Shown one piece after another: positions 1-6,738 of a stretch of 49,235 nt of DNA. Position 1 is the first letter of the stretch. Every line of letters starts with the position of its first letter. The translations under genes and the position numbers were made by a program. The stretch lies in assembly GCF_026991495.1 (NCBI RefSeq), contig NZ_JALXBJ010000055.1:1-49235 (forward strand). Direction: 5' to 3'. This stretch comes from Thermococcus sp. GTDB lineage: Archaea; Methanobacteriota_B; Thermococci; Thermococcales; Thermococcaceae. The notes beneath the pieces were generated by a model. That model did not search any database and was not told the origin of the DNA. It saw only the letters and a program-made list of their open reading frames with translations.

Positions 1-31
1 TTGGGGACGGGAGTTATAAAGTTTTCCTCCC

Positions 32-68
32 GGCCACATCAACCTTTACTTTTGTAAAGGTCCTGGCC
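32..68. other. Nested inverted repeat downstream of the tRNA-Ser gene
   Basis: A perfect 7-bp stem, CCTTTAC (43-49) and GTAAAGG (54-60), encloses a TTTT loop. An outer stem, GGCCA (32-36) with TGGCC (64-68), surrounds it. On the minus strand it lies about 25 bases beyond the tRNA 3' end, so it could be a processing or termination structure for the tuf-rpsJ-tRNA transcript, or belong to a gene outside the window. No protein is visible in 1-92. Confidence 0.4.
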
Positions 69-92
69 GAATGTAGAAGGGCAGAAGGATTT

Positions 93-179
93 TGGCGCCG
101 GGGCAGGGATTTGAACCCTGGCGGGCTAACGCCCACGGACTCTCCAGGCCCGCGCCTTCCCAGGCTAGGCTACCCCGGC
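93..179 (-). tRNA. tRNA-Ser(GGA), CCA encoded
   Basis: The reverse complement folds as a class II tRNA. The acceptor stem is GCCGGGG/CCCCGGC, positions 8-9 are T-A, and the anticodon stem CGGGC/GTCCG carries the loop CTGGAGA with anticodon GGA. A long GC-rich variable arm and a T-loop with TTCAAAT follow. The discriminator base is G, as expected for serine tRNAs, and CCA is encoded at 95-93. It reads UCC and UCU codons. It starts only 13 bases after the rpsJ stop on the same strand, so it is probably cut from a tuf-rpsJ transcript or has a promoter inside rpsJ. Confidence 0.95.
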
Positions 180-192
180 GCATAAAAGGAAA

Positions 193-501
193 TCAGGATA
201 TGAGCTCGATCTCAATCGTAACGTCTTCCGGAACGCGGATGCGCATGATCTGGCGCATCGCCCTCTCGTCGGCCTCGATGTCCATGAGCCTCTTGTGAAC
301 GCGGAGCTCGAACTTGTCGAAGGTTGCGGTTCCTTCACCGTCCGGGCTCTTCCTCGTGGTTATCCTTATCCTCTTCGTTGGAAGAGGTATCGGCCCGCTC
401 ATCCTAACGCCGGTCCTCTCGGCGATCTGCTTGATCTGGTCGGTGACCTCGTTGAGGGCCTTAATGTCCGTGCTCGCAAGTTTGATCCTTGCCTTCTGCA
501 T
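193..501 (-). CDS. rpsJ: 30S ribosomal protein S10 (uS10)
   Basis: This 102-residue protein of the small ribosomal subunit head begins [10 protein letters not shown] and contains the uS10 hallmark stretch [12 protein letters not shown], followed by a basic loop ([14 protein letters not shown]) and [13 protein letters not shown]. Length matches archaeal uS10. I chose the ATG at 501 because a purine-rich GGGAGGGAAGGG precedes it; an in-frame TTG five codons upstream has no comparable site. The gene lies 41 bases after tuf on the same strand, the usual archaeal arrangement, and is followed at once by tRNA-Ser. Expression is likely driven from the tuf promoter. Confidence 0.96.
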   Translation of the reverse strand: MQKARIKLASTDIKALNEVTDQIKQIAERTGVRMSGPIPLPTKRIRITTRKSPDGEGTATFDKFELRVHKRLMDIEADERAMRQIMRIRVPEDVTIEIELIS

Positions 502-542
502 TCCCTTCCCTCCCAAAAGTCAGGAATTAAAAAGAAAGGCCT

Positions 543-1829
543 TCACTCGGCCTTCTGGATGGAGATGACCATACCGGCCGCGACGGTCTGCCCCATGTCG
601 CGGATGGCGAAGCGGCCCATCTGGGGTATCTCCTTGACCGGCTCGATTACCATCGCCTTGGTCGGCCTGAGGATGACGATTGCTGAGTCACCGGTCTTGA
701 TGAACTGCGGGTTCTCCTCGACGATGTTTCCAGTCCTCGGGTCGAGCTTAGCGAGGAGCTGCTCGAACCTGACCGCGACCTGGGTGGTGTGGGCGTGGAG
801 CACTGGGGTGTAGCCGACGGTTATGGCAGTCGGGTGGTTGAGGACGATGATCTGGGCCTTGAAGGTGTCCTTCGGTCTAACCACGGTCGGCGGGGTGTTG
901 GTGTGGCCGGCGACGTCACCGCGCTTTATGTCGTTCTTGCCTACACCGCGGACGTTGAAGCCGATGTTGTCACCCGGAAGGGCCTGCTGCATGGGCTCGT
1001 GGTGCATCTCGATGGACTTGACCTCGCCCTGGATCGGCTTGTGGAAGATCGTGCTGGCGGGCTCGAAGATGACCACGTCGCCAACCTTGAGGACACCGGT
1101 CTCGACACGGCCGACTGGAACGGTACCGACGCCCTTGATGGAGTAGACGTCCTGGATCGGAATGCGGAGCGGCTTGTCGGTCGGCTTCGGCGGCTCCGGG
1201 ATCTGGTCGAGGGCCTCGATCAGGGTTGGACCCTTGTACCAGGGGGTCTTGTCGCTCTTCTTGACGACGTTGTCACCCTCCCAGGCGCTGATGGGTATTA
1301 TCGGGAAGTTCTTGTAGCCGAGCATCTGAAGGAGCTTCTTGACCTGGTTCGCGACCTGCTCGAACTTCTTCTGGTCGTAGTTCACCATGTCCATCTTGTT
1401 GATGGCGACGATTATGTGGCCGATGCCGAGGGTCCTCGCGAGGAAGGCGTGCTCCTTGGTCTGGGGCATGACGCCGTCGGTGACCGCGACGACGAGAACA
1501 GCAGCATCGGCCTGGCTGGCACCGGTGATCATGTTCTTAACGAAGTCCCTGTGGCCCGGGGCGTCGATGATGGTGATGTACCTGTGCGGGGTCTCGAACT
1601 TGGTGTGGGCGACGTCGATGGTGATACCCCTCTCGCGCTCCTCCTTGAGTCTGTCCATGACCCAGGCGAACTTGAAGGACTTGCCCTTCTCACCCATCTG
1701 CTCGAACTTCTTGATGATGTTCTCCGGTATGTTCGCGGTGTCGAAGAGCAGCCTTCCGATGGTGGTGCTCTTGCCGTGGTCGACGTGGCCGATAAAGACT
1801 ATATTAACGTGTGGCTTCTCCTTTGCCAT
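543..1829 (-). CDS. tuf: Translation elongation factor EF-1 alpha (aEF1A)
   Basis: This GTPase delivers aminoacyl-tRNA to the ribosomal A site. The 428-residue protein has the G1 P-loop GHVDHGKST (about 14-22), the effector-region ERGITID, G3 DAPGH, G4 NKMD and the domain II and III beta-barrels (for example [13 protein letters not shown]). It ends SIQKAE. The ATG at 1829 follows GGAGGTG with seven bases of spacing; a TTG two codons upstream sits too close to that site. A strong BRE/TATA element lies about 50 bases upstream. It leads the tuf-rpsJ-tRNA-Ser unit. No residue looks abnormal for the family. Confidence 0.98.
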   Translation of the reverse strand: MAKEKPHVNIVFIGHVDHGKSTTIGRLLFDTANIPENIIKKFEQMGEKGKSFKFAWVMDRLKEERERGITIDVAHTKFETPHRYITIIDAPGHRDFVKNMITGASQADAAVLVVAVTDGVMPQTKEHAFLARTLGIGHIIVAINKMDMVNYDQKKFEQVANQVKKLLQMLGYKNFPIIPISAWEGDNVVKKSDKTPWYKGPTLIEALDQIPEPPKPTDKPLRIPIQDVYSIKGVGTVPVGRVETGVLKVGDVVIFEPASTIFHKPIQGEVKSIEMHHEPMQQALPGDNIGFNVRGVGKNDIKRGDVAGHTNTPPTVVRPKDTFKAQIIVLNHPTAITVGYTPVLHAHTTQVAVRFEQLLAKLDPRTGNIVEENPQFIKTGDSAIVILRPTKAMVIEPVKEIPQMGRFAIRDMGQTVAAGMVISIQKAE

Positions 1830-1853
1830 TTTCAAACACCTCCGTACTTTTGT

Positions 1854-1870
1854 CTAGTCCGATTGACTAG
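1854..1870. repeat. Palindrome at the predicted tuf transcription start
   Basis: CTAGTC (1854-1859) and GACTAG (1865-1870) form a perfect 6-bp inverted repeat with a 5-base spacer. It coincides with the start site expected from the TATA box, so it could be an operator or a hairpin at the very 5' end of the mRNA. Confidence 0.45.
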
Positions 1871-1875
1871 GACGG

Positions 1876-1892
1876 CTTTTTAAATCTTTCGA
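1876..1892 (-). promoter_or_regulatory. BRE/TATA promoter of tuf
   Basis: Read on the minus strand, TCGAAAGATTTAAAAAGC combines a purine-rich BRE (CGAAA) with an A/T-rich TATA element (TTTAAAAA). Transcription would start about 25 bases downstream, near 1855-1860. That leaves a leader of roughly 30 bases containing the GGAGGTG ribosome-binding site. This is one of the best promoter matches in the window, as expected for a highly expressed gene. Confidence 0.75.
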
Positions 1893-1907
1893 ACCTCGGC
1901 CTCCTCC

Positions 1908-1922
1908 GGCGGGGAACCCGCC
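1908..1922. terminator. GC-rich hairpin between tuf and the MFS gene
   Basis: GGCGGG (1908-1913) and CCCGCC (1917-1922) are perfectly complementary with a 3-base loop. It lies between the 3' end of the upstream MFS gene and the tuf promoter. A T-rich stretch (GTTTTTAAAT on the minus strand near 1969-1978) just after the MFS stop is the more likely archaeal termination signal. The hairpin may insulate tuf from read-through. Confidence 0.35.
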
Positions 1923-1978
1923 ATTTAGGGGGAGACCTCACGAGTCCCGTCCCTATCTCGGGGGGTCGATTTAAAAAC

Positions 1979-3238
1979 TTAACTACCAGGCGATGGACTG
2001 CCTCTAACTGTCCCCGGGGCATTCTCGACTTCTCCGGTCAGGACGTCCCTGTGCCTGGCCCAGTAGTAGAAAACCACAGCACCCATACCAGTCCAGAGGC
2101 CGAGGGAGACCAGCCAGGCTGGATAGCGGTCGAGGAGCGGGCCGGCTGCCAGAAGGCCTAAGGGGCCTGAGGCATTCATCAACACTATGAGGGCCGACAT
2201 GACCCTGCCCCTGAGTTCGGTGGGGATCGCCCTCTGGATTTTTGAGTTGAGGGGCACGTTAACGAAGGCCTCACCGGCACCCCAGGCCGCTCCAATGGCT
2301 GCGAGGGTTATGAAGGCCTGATGTCTCGTTAGACTGGCAAGGGGGCTGATTACCCACACGAACGCCAAAATCATCAAACCGCTGAGGAACAGGGCGGTAA
2401 AGAGGAATCTACCTGCCTTCTTCCCCACTTTCAGGGCTATTATCATGTTCCCCACGAGCATGCCGCCCATGAAGAAGCTCTCGAGCAGTCCGAACTGCTG
2501 GCTGGAAAACCTAAGAACCACCCTGAAGGCGTAGGGCATTACAACCGCCCCAAAAGGCTGGCCCAGCGCGGCCATGAACAGGGCAAACGTCATTATCGTC
2601 ATCAAGTAGCGGTTGGAACGAAGGAAATGCAGGCCCTCTTTTATGTCCCTTACGACCTGGGAGGCGCTTTCAAGCTCCCTGACTTCCCACTCGTACTCGA
2701 TGAGGGTCTCGAAGAGGCCCGAGCCAAAGAAGCTCACCGCGTTCACGAGGAGGGCCAGTGCAATGCCGCCAGCGGCGTAGATCATGCCTCCAAGGGCGGG
2801 GCCTATGAGCCTGGCGAGTATGTTGGAGGAGCCCGCTATGGAGTTGGCCCGCTCAAGCTCGTCCGGCTCAACGAGATCCGGGAACATCGCGTTCGTTGCC
2901 GCGCCGAAGAAAGCGCTCATCGTCCCCATCACAACCTGGACGAGGAGAAGCTGGTAGACGCCGAGGAGATGGAACGCGAGAATGCCAAACAGGAGAAGAC
3001 CCCTCGCGAGGTCAAAACCAACCATCAGCCATTTTCTGTTGTACCTGTCCCCGATAACTCCGGCGAACGGCATTACGATGAGAACGGGAACAACTTCGGC
3101 CAGGATGAAGGCCGTCATCATACCTCCGCTGTGCGTTTTATCAAGGACGTAGAGCGGCAAAGCCACATCCTGAACCGCCCAGCCGAGCTGGCTGATAAAG
3201 CGGCCCACAGCGAAGAGCCAGAAGTTCCTGCCGAGCAT
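1979..3238 (-). CDS. MFS-family exporter (EntS/MFS_3-like)
   Basis: A 419-residue polytopic membrane protein with about 12 hydrophobic segments. The cytoplasmic loop after helix 2 has the MFS motif A form GVIGDRYNRKW (about 60-70), and the early region (GRFISQLGWAVQDVALPLYV) is typical of drug or siderophore exporters of the MFS_3 type. The second half has the equivalent loop RAIPTELRGRVMS. The ATG at 3238 is preceded by GGAGG with suitable spacing. It lies 56 bases beyond the last DUF4097 gene on the same strand, so it may be the last gene of that cluster, although the AT-rich gap could hold its own promoter. The substrate cannot be told from sequence. Confidence 0.85.
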   Translation of the reverse strand: MLGRNFWLFAVGRFISQLGWAVQDVALPLYVLDKTHSGGMMTAFILAEVVPVLIVMPFAGVIGDRYNRKWLMVGFDLARGLLLFGILAFHLLGVYQLLLVQVVMGTMSAFFGAATNAMFPDLVEPDELERANSIAGSSNILARLIGPALGGMIYAAGGIALALLVNAVSFFGSGLFETLIEYEWEVRELESASQVVRDIKEGLHFLRSNRYLMTIMTFALFMAALGQPFGAVVMPYAFRVVLRFSSQQFGLLESFFMGGMLVGNMIIALKVGKKAGRFLFTALFLSGLMILAFVWVISPLASLTRHQAFITLAAIGAAWGAGEAFVNVPLNSKIQRAIPTELRGRVMSALIVLMNASGPLGLLAAGPLLDRYPAWLVSLGLWTGMGAVVFYYWARHRDVLTGEVENAPGTVRGSPSPGS

Positions 3239-3294
3239 TCCTCAGCCTCCTTGATTAGCCAATTCGACAATCGCATAATTCTAAAATGTGAAAA

Positions 3295-3945
3295 TCAGGT
3301 CAGCTCTACTCTCACGTCCCCGTTCACCGTGCTAACTTCCACCTCAAAGGTCCCCGCCCCTACGACCGGGTTCGCTGGATCTATGCCGATGAACCGAACG
3401 TCACCGTTCACGCTTTTTGCCCTAACCCTTGCATCGCAGAAGTCCGTGAGACGAAGCGTCACGTCGCCGTTCATTGAGTTTACGTTCATATCGTCGTCGA
3501 GCTCTTCAACCGTCAGTTCTATCTCACCGTTGACCGTCGAGACCTTCCGCGGGCCAACCAGCATGTGCACCCTTATCTCACCGTTGACCGTCTTTATGAG
3601 CTCTGCCTCACACTCTCTAAGTTCGATTTCCCCGTTGACTGTCGTGACGTTCGTGAAGCGGATGCCATTGGCTTTAATCTCCCCATTGATGTTTTTAGCC
3701 CAGACGATGGCCCTTTTTGGCACTCTCACATCAATATCGGCCCAGCCCTCTCTACCTCCAAAGAGGCGAAATCTTTTCTTTGGCCTTTCCTCTACCCTCA
3801 AGACGTCCCCGTTCTGTTCGAGAACGACGTCAACATCGCCGTGAAGGGTGTAGTTTACCTCTGCGTAGTCGTTTTCCCAGACTTCAAGGCTAATCAGGCC
3901 GTTGATGGCCTTCACCCTGATTTCCCGGACGTTTTCAAACCTCAT
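3295..3945 (-). CDS. DUF4097 (Toastrack-type) beta-ladder protein with VNG repeats
   Basis: A 216-residue protein without signal peptide or membrane segment. It is almost entirely a ladder of short strands marked by NG[ED] turns: NINGEI, TVNGEI (three times), SMNGDV, SVNGDV and TVNGDV, about one per 20-25 residues from residue 85 to the end. This is the DUF4097/putative-adhesin pattern, called Toastrack when found with LiaF and PspC proteins in envelope-stress systems. The ATG at 3945 follows a G-rich ribosome-binding site and overlaps the upstream gene by 11 bases. Its N-terminus (MRFENVREIRVKAI) matches that of the upstream neighbour, suggesting duplication. A role in scaffolding or sensing at the membrane is inference. 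Confidence 0.75.
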   Translation of the reverse strand: MRFENVREIRVKAINGLISLEVWENDYAEVNYTLHGDVDVVLEQNGDVLRVEERPKKRFRLFGGREGWADIDVRVPKRAIVWAKNINGEIKANGIRFTNVTTVNGEIELRECEAELIKTVNGEIRVHMLVGPRKVSTVNGEIELTVEELDDDMNVNSMNGDVTLRLTDFCDARVRAKSVNGDVRFIGIDPANPVVGAGTFEVEVSTVNGDVRVELT

Positions 3946-4591
3946 CCCCCTCCCCCCACAGGTCAACAATAACGGCTCCCCTCACGCTGGAAATCCTTAC
4001 CCTGTGTTCTCCGCTCCCGAGGAGCCTTTCAGGGTTTACAACAACCTCTCCGCCCTGCTGGACGGTTTCTATCACCGCATCGCAGTCCTCCGGAAGTTTC
4101 AGGACTATTGAACCCATCACCGTCGAGAGGTCGAGGCTTCCCTCAAGCTCCAGTACCTTGAGCTCAAGGCTCCCCATCGAAACGGCCACTTGGGTGTCTT
4201 CCGTTACGTACAACGAGCCCTCAACCCTTGCTGTGGCAACTCCGAGACTATTGACACCGCATTCCTCAAGTTGGGCGGTGGCTTCACCGATTGCAAGGGA
4301 ATCGAACCTGATTCTCCTCGCTTTGAGAGAAGCCCTCTTCATACCCCCGCTGACCCTCACATCTCCAGGAACACGCAGGGCTAATCTGGCGCGCTCCTTC
4401 TCCTTCACCGGCAGGTTCCTGAGCTTCCAGCGGGTCGATGTCAGCACCTTAAGGATAGTCCCATCCCTTTTCACGGTGAACGCGTTCTCGGGCTCGGCAT
4501 CAACATGAACCGTCCCATCTTCAGTGGGTACCACCTCAACGTCCGCGTCCACGAGCTTCATCCAGACCTCCTCGATGCCCTCAAACCTCAC
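3935..4591 (-). CDS. DUF4097-like (Toastrack-type) protein
   Basis: A 218-residue soluble beta-rich protein whose start, MRFEGIEEVWMKLV, parallels the next gene downstream. Its C-terminal half (SLYVTEDTQVAVSMGSLELKVLELEGSLDLSTVMGSIVLKL) shows the alternating short strands of DUF4097 proteins but lacks the VNG ladder. I place the start at GTG 4591. GGAGGG lies six bases before it, whereas the ATG at 4597 abuts that site with no spacing, and the GTG start aligns with the paralogue. The GTG overlaps the stop of a possible 25-codon reading frame (GTGA). The function is unknown; the context suggests an envelope-stress role. Confidence 0.65.
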   Translation of the reverse strand: MRFEGIEEVWMKLVDADVEVVPTEDGTVHVDAEPENAFTVKRDGTILKVLTSTRWKLRNLPVKEKERARLALRVPGDVRVSGGMKRASLKARRIRFDSLAIGEATAQLEECGVNSLGVATARVEGSLYVTEDTQVAVSMGSLELKVLELEGSLDLSTVMGSIVLKLPEDCDAVIETVQQGGEVVVNPERLLGSGEHRVRISSVRGAVIVDLWGEGDEV

Positions 4592-4665
4592 AGCCATCCC
4601 TCCGAGGTGAAGTCAAAGAGGGGCCCTCTCCCCCACCCAACTGTTCTGGCTCTCTCGGGTTTCAT
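4588..4665 (-). CDS. Possible 25-residue microprotein
   Basis: A short frame fills the 73-base gap between the membrane protein and the first DUF4097 gene. It starts with an ATG at 4665 preceded directly by GGTGAGGGGG, begins MKPERARTVGWGRGP and ends with a TGA at 4590-4588. That stop overlaps the GTG start of the next gene in a GTGA arrangement, the layout used for coupled translation. Charge is net positive with a hydrophobic tail (LFDF...GWL). It could simply be untranslated spacer; the case rests on the ribosome-binding site and the stop-start overlap alone. Confidence 0.35.
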   Translation of the reverse strand: MKPERARTVGWGRGPLFDFTSEGWL

Positions 4666-4670
4666 CCCCC

Positions 4671-5954
4671 TCACCCCAAGTAGTCCATCAGCTCGTCAAT
4701 GAGTTCCTTCACGCGCTTGTTCAGGAGCGTCCTGTCAACGCCCAAACCTTCGATGAGGCCGGCGCTCTGCTCCTCAACTATCTCCTTTGCCTTCCTCACG
4801 ACGAGCTTGTAAGCCCGCTCGTCCTCTATGGTATAGGTCTTTCCTCCCGTCCTTATCCTGACTGTGCCGTCTCTGGCCGAGATTACGACGTCCTCGATGC
4901 GTATCTTCGCCCTGCCTTTCCCAACAGTGACGGAAACGTCTCCCGAGCGGAGCGATACGGAATCGCCCAGACTCAACGTCTCATCTCCGCTCCTGTAGGT
5001 GACCCTGTTGCCTTCGACTTCAATCGAGAACTCCTCAGTCTGAATTTTCAACCTGTCTCCAACTTTTGTGAGCTGGAATCCGTTGCGGAGCTCCTTGATA
5101 GTAAGCATCCTCTCCGGTTTCTTAACCCTGCCTTCGTGGACGTGTATCGGCCCAACCTTGACCTCCTGACCGGTGGGTGTCTCAATGACCTCGATGAAGG
5201 GCAACTTCACGTACTCAAAGTCCTCTCCCTCGTAAACCTTGATTATTCCAAGGTCAACGGCCATTGAACCTTTCCTGGCCTTCCCGTAAAGCCTGTCCGG
5301 GTTGATTAATCTCGATGCCGTCTCGACAAAGGCCTCGTCGGCTTTAACTTTCTTCCCAACTTCCAGCTCGCCCCACACGGCTACTGGACTTGAGAGGACT
5401 TTCCTTATCTTTCCAAGTGGTGTCCCCGCCTCAACCTCGACGGTTCCGTCTATAACCCATCCGACCATCTTTCCGCCGAACTTTACTGGATAGGCTTTTC
5501 CGTTTCCCCTCAATATTACATCGCCGAAGTCGGCACCGCTGAACTCGTAGGCCTTCTTCTCTACCTTCCAGTCAAACCTACTCTTCTCGGCCCTTCCGAG
5601 GAGGAGGCCGGCTATTGCCAGCACAACCGAGTAGGCGAAGGCCCTTCCAGCCATCCCGTGGAGCTTTGACGGTATTCCAAGCCAGCCCCCGAAGTAAAAG
5701 AAAACGCTCGTCCAGAGGAAGGCCTTGGAAAACGCGAAGATTACTCCGCTGATGGTGACGCCGAACCATTTGCCAACGCTCAGCAGTTCGAAGGCGAATA
5801 TGAGGGCTATTATCGCGTAAACCAAGTACTCGTTGTAGTTCTCCAGTCCTAGGTAACCTTTGAAGAGCCATACTATCAGGAGCACCGCGGTGAACTTCTT
5901 CAAGTAGTCCGCAATTCTAAAGCGCGGACTGTCGTAAACGAATGGGTAGCTCAT
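4671..5954 (-). CDS. Four-helix membrane protein with beta-rich cytosolic or external domain
   Basis: A 427-residue protein I do not recognise as a named family. Residues about 20-120 hold four hydrophobic segments (for example FTAVLLIVWLF, YLVYAIIALIFAF, VIFAFSKAFLWTSVFFYF, AYSVVLAIAGLLLG). The remainder is a soluble region of short strands (SLGDSVSLRSGDVSVTVG, VVISARDGTVRIRTGG) ending in a helical tail (KRVKELIDELMDYLG). This order, N-terminal helices then a strand-rich domain, is that of bacterial LiaF. Its ATG follows GGAGGTG and overlaps the stop of the ArsR-like gene (ATGA), so the two are coupled. A membrane-stress sensing role is inference from architecture and neighbours. Confidence 0.7.
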   Translation of the reverse strand: MSYPFVYDSPRFRIADYLKKFTAVLLIVWLFKGYLGLENYNEYLVYAIIALIFAFELLSVGKWFGVTISGVIFAFSKAFLWTSVFFYFGGWLGIPSKLHGMAGRAFAYSVVLAIAGLLLGRAEKSRFDWKVEKKAYEFSGADFGDVILRGNGKAYPVKFGGKMVGWVIDGTVEVEAGTPLGKIRKVLSSPVAVWGELEVGKKVKADEAFVETASRLINPDRLYGKARKGSMAVDLGIIKVYEGEDFEYVKLPFIEVIETPTGQEVKVGPIHVHEGRVKKPERMLTIKELRNGFQLTKVGDRLKIQTEEFSIEVEGNRVTYRSGDETLSLGDSVSLRSGDVSVTVGKGRAKIRIEDVVISARDGTVRIRTGGKTYTIEDERAYKLVVRKAKEIVEEQSAGLIEGLGVDRTLLNKRVKELIDELMDYLG

Positions 5955-6361
5955 TCTTCCACCTCCTCAAGGGCGGTAATTATCTCGAGCAAACGCAAAA
6001 ACAAACGTCCGTTTGGAGAGATCTCGTATCCCTCACCCTTCCTCACCATTCCCGTCTTCGTGAGGAGCTTCAAATGGTGGGAAACAGTAGGGCTCTCAAC
6101 GCCCAAAGCCTCCTTAATCTCCTTGAAGCCCATCGGCCTCTCGGAGAGCATCTTGAGTATCCTTATCCTGTCCGGGTTTGCGAGGGCCTTGAGGGTCTTT
6201 GCCGCTTTCTCCTCGTCGAGTTCTGGCAACTTTCCGCCCTCAAGCTTCCTCCTCAGGCGGGCCTTTATCGAGAGCATGACCTCGTCAACAGGATCTATGT
6301 TCTCCTCAAGCAGTTCAAGGCGCTTCTTCAGCTCCTCAAGTTGGGCCCTTAGCTCGTCCAT
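5951..6361 (-). CDS. ArsR-like winged-helix transcriptional regulator
   Basis: A 136-residue protein. Residues 1-22 are a heptad-like coiled coil (MDELRAQLEELKKRLELLEE). Residues about 52-110 are a winged helix: KTLKALANPDRIRILKML, then GFKEIKEALGVESPTVSHHLKLLTKTGMV with the recognition helix SPTVSHHLKLL and the wing VRKGEGYEIS. There are no metal-binding cysteines, so it is not a classical metal sensor. The ATG at 6361 follows GGTGGT. It leads the membrane/DUF4097 cluster, and a 33-bp palindrome lies 10 bases upstream, which strongly suggests autoregulation. Confidence 0.88.
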   Translation of the reverse strand: MDELRAQLEELKKRLELLEENIDPVDEVMLSIKARLRRKLEGGKLPELDEEKAAKTLKALANPDRIRILKMLSERPMGFKEIKEALGVESPTVSHHLKLLTKTGMVRKGEGYEISPNGRLFLRLLEIITALEEVEE

Positions 6362-6371
6362 GCTACCACCG

Positions 6372-6404
6372 GGTACAGATTTTTGTAGTACAATTTTCTG
6401 TACC
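6372..6404. promoter_or_regulatory. 33-bp near-perfect palindrome, probable operator of the ArsR-like regulator
   Basis: The arms are GGTACAGA (6372-6379) and TCTGTACC (6397-6404); the centre is TTGTA-G-TACAA (6383-6393). Of 16 base pairs about the central G at 6388, 13 are complementary, the exceptions being three T/T positions on each side. It lies between the predicted TATA box (6417-6430) and the regulator's start codon, covering the expected transcription start, where bound protein would block initiation. Two dimers could bind, one on the outer arms and one on the centre, or one dimer could span it. Confidence 0.75.
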
Positions 6405-6416
6405 TAATTGGGTGTA

Positions 6417-6430
6417 AAGGTATATAAAAG
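6417..6430 (-). promoter_or_regulatory. TATA element for the ArsR-like operon (possibly bidirectional)
   Basis: On the minus strand the stretch reads CTTTTATATACCTT, a good archaeal TATA box. A start about 25 bases downstream falls within the palindrome. The same bases read GGTATATAAAAG on the plus strand and could also fire rightward. Confidence 0.6.
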
Positions 6431-6438
6431 TTTATCGG

Positions 6439-6669
6439 TTGCCACTCCATGAGGAGGCCTTGGGTGAATTGGAAGGTTTGTTATTCGCTTCGGCTTTATT
6501 TCCACACCTGAGCGAAATACTGGTGAAGGTTTCAGAAGGGGTTGATGAAAGGGTTGCGAAAATCGCCGTGGAGAGAATACGCCAGCGACTAAAAATTGCC
6601 AACGAGGCCTTTGGGCACTCAATGTGGGCGCAGAATAACCACATCGAGAAACACGTTCAAGCCCTTTAA
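6439..6669 (+). pseudogene. Short uncertain reading frame, possible gene remnant
   Basis: An open frame of 76 codons from a TTG at 6439 encodes a charged, helix-like sequence (KVSEGVDERVAKIAVERIRQRLKIAN...). I do not recognise the family. The first possible start is too near the TATA element at 6418-6428 for a normal transcript, and no ribosome-binding site precedes it. It fills an otherwise empty 330-base gap and is more AT-rich than its neighbours. It may be the remnant of a gene whose 5' part has been lost, or a chance frame; nothing else is visible from 6405 to 6700. Confidence 0.25.
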
Positions 6670-6707
6670 ACGGGCTACGCTGATGCTCCTGTTCCGAGTC
6701 TCGACAC

Positions 6708-6718
6708 CCTTTTAAACG
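6708..6718 (+). promoter_or_regulatory. Promoter of the AEC permease gene; leaderless transcript likely
   Basis: CCTTTTAAACG at 6708-6718 is a TATA-like element about 25 bases ahead of the ATG at 6739. The bases just before the ATG (GTTAAACC) hold no ribosome-binding site, so the mRNA probably begins at or next to the start codon. Confidence 0.55.
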
Positions 6719-6738
6719 CTGAGACCTTCAGTTAAACC

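Noticed and set aside
1..92. C/D box small RNA near the tRNA
   Set aside because: No convincing RTGATGA and CTGA box set with proper spacing was found here or in the other intergenic gaps.
789..1883. 364-codon plus-strand frame opposite tuf
   Set aside because: It is antisense to the unmistakable EF-1 alpha gene; the composition (Val, Asp, Leu, Gly rich) is that of a mirrored GC-rich coding strand.
2627..3844. 405-codon plus-strand frame across the MFS and DUF4097 genes
   Set aside because: It crosses two well-supported minus-strand genes and has no domain-like pattern.
6432..6644. Minus-strand short frames in the gap beside the ArsR-like gene
   Set aside because: Their translations are low in charged residues with Ser/Pro-rich runs and no ribosome-binding site; the plus-strand frame looks more protein-like, though still weak.
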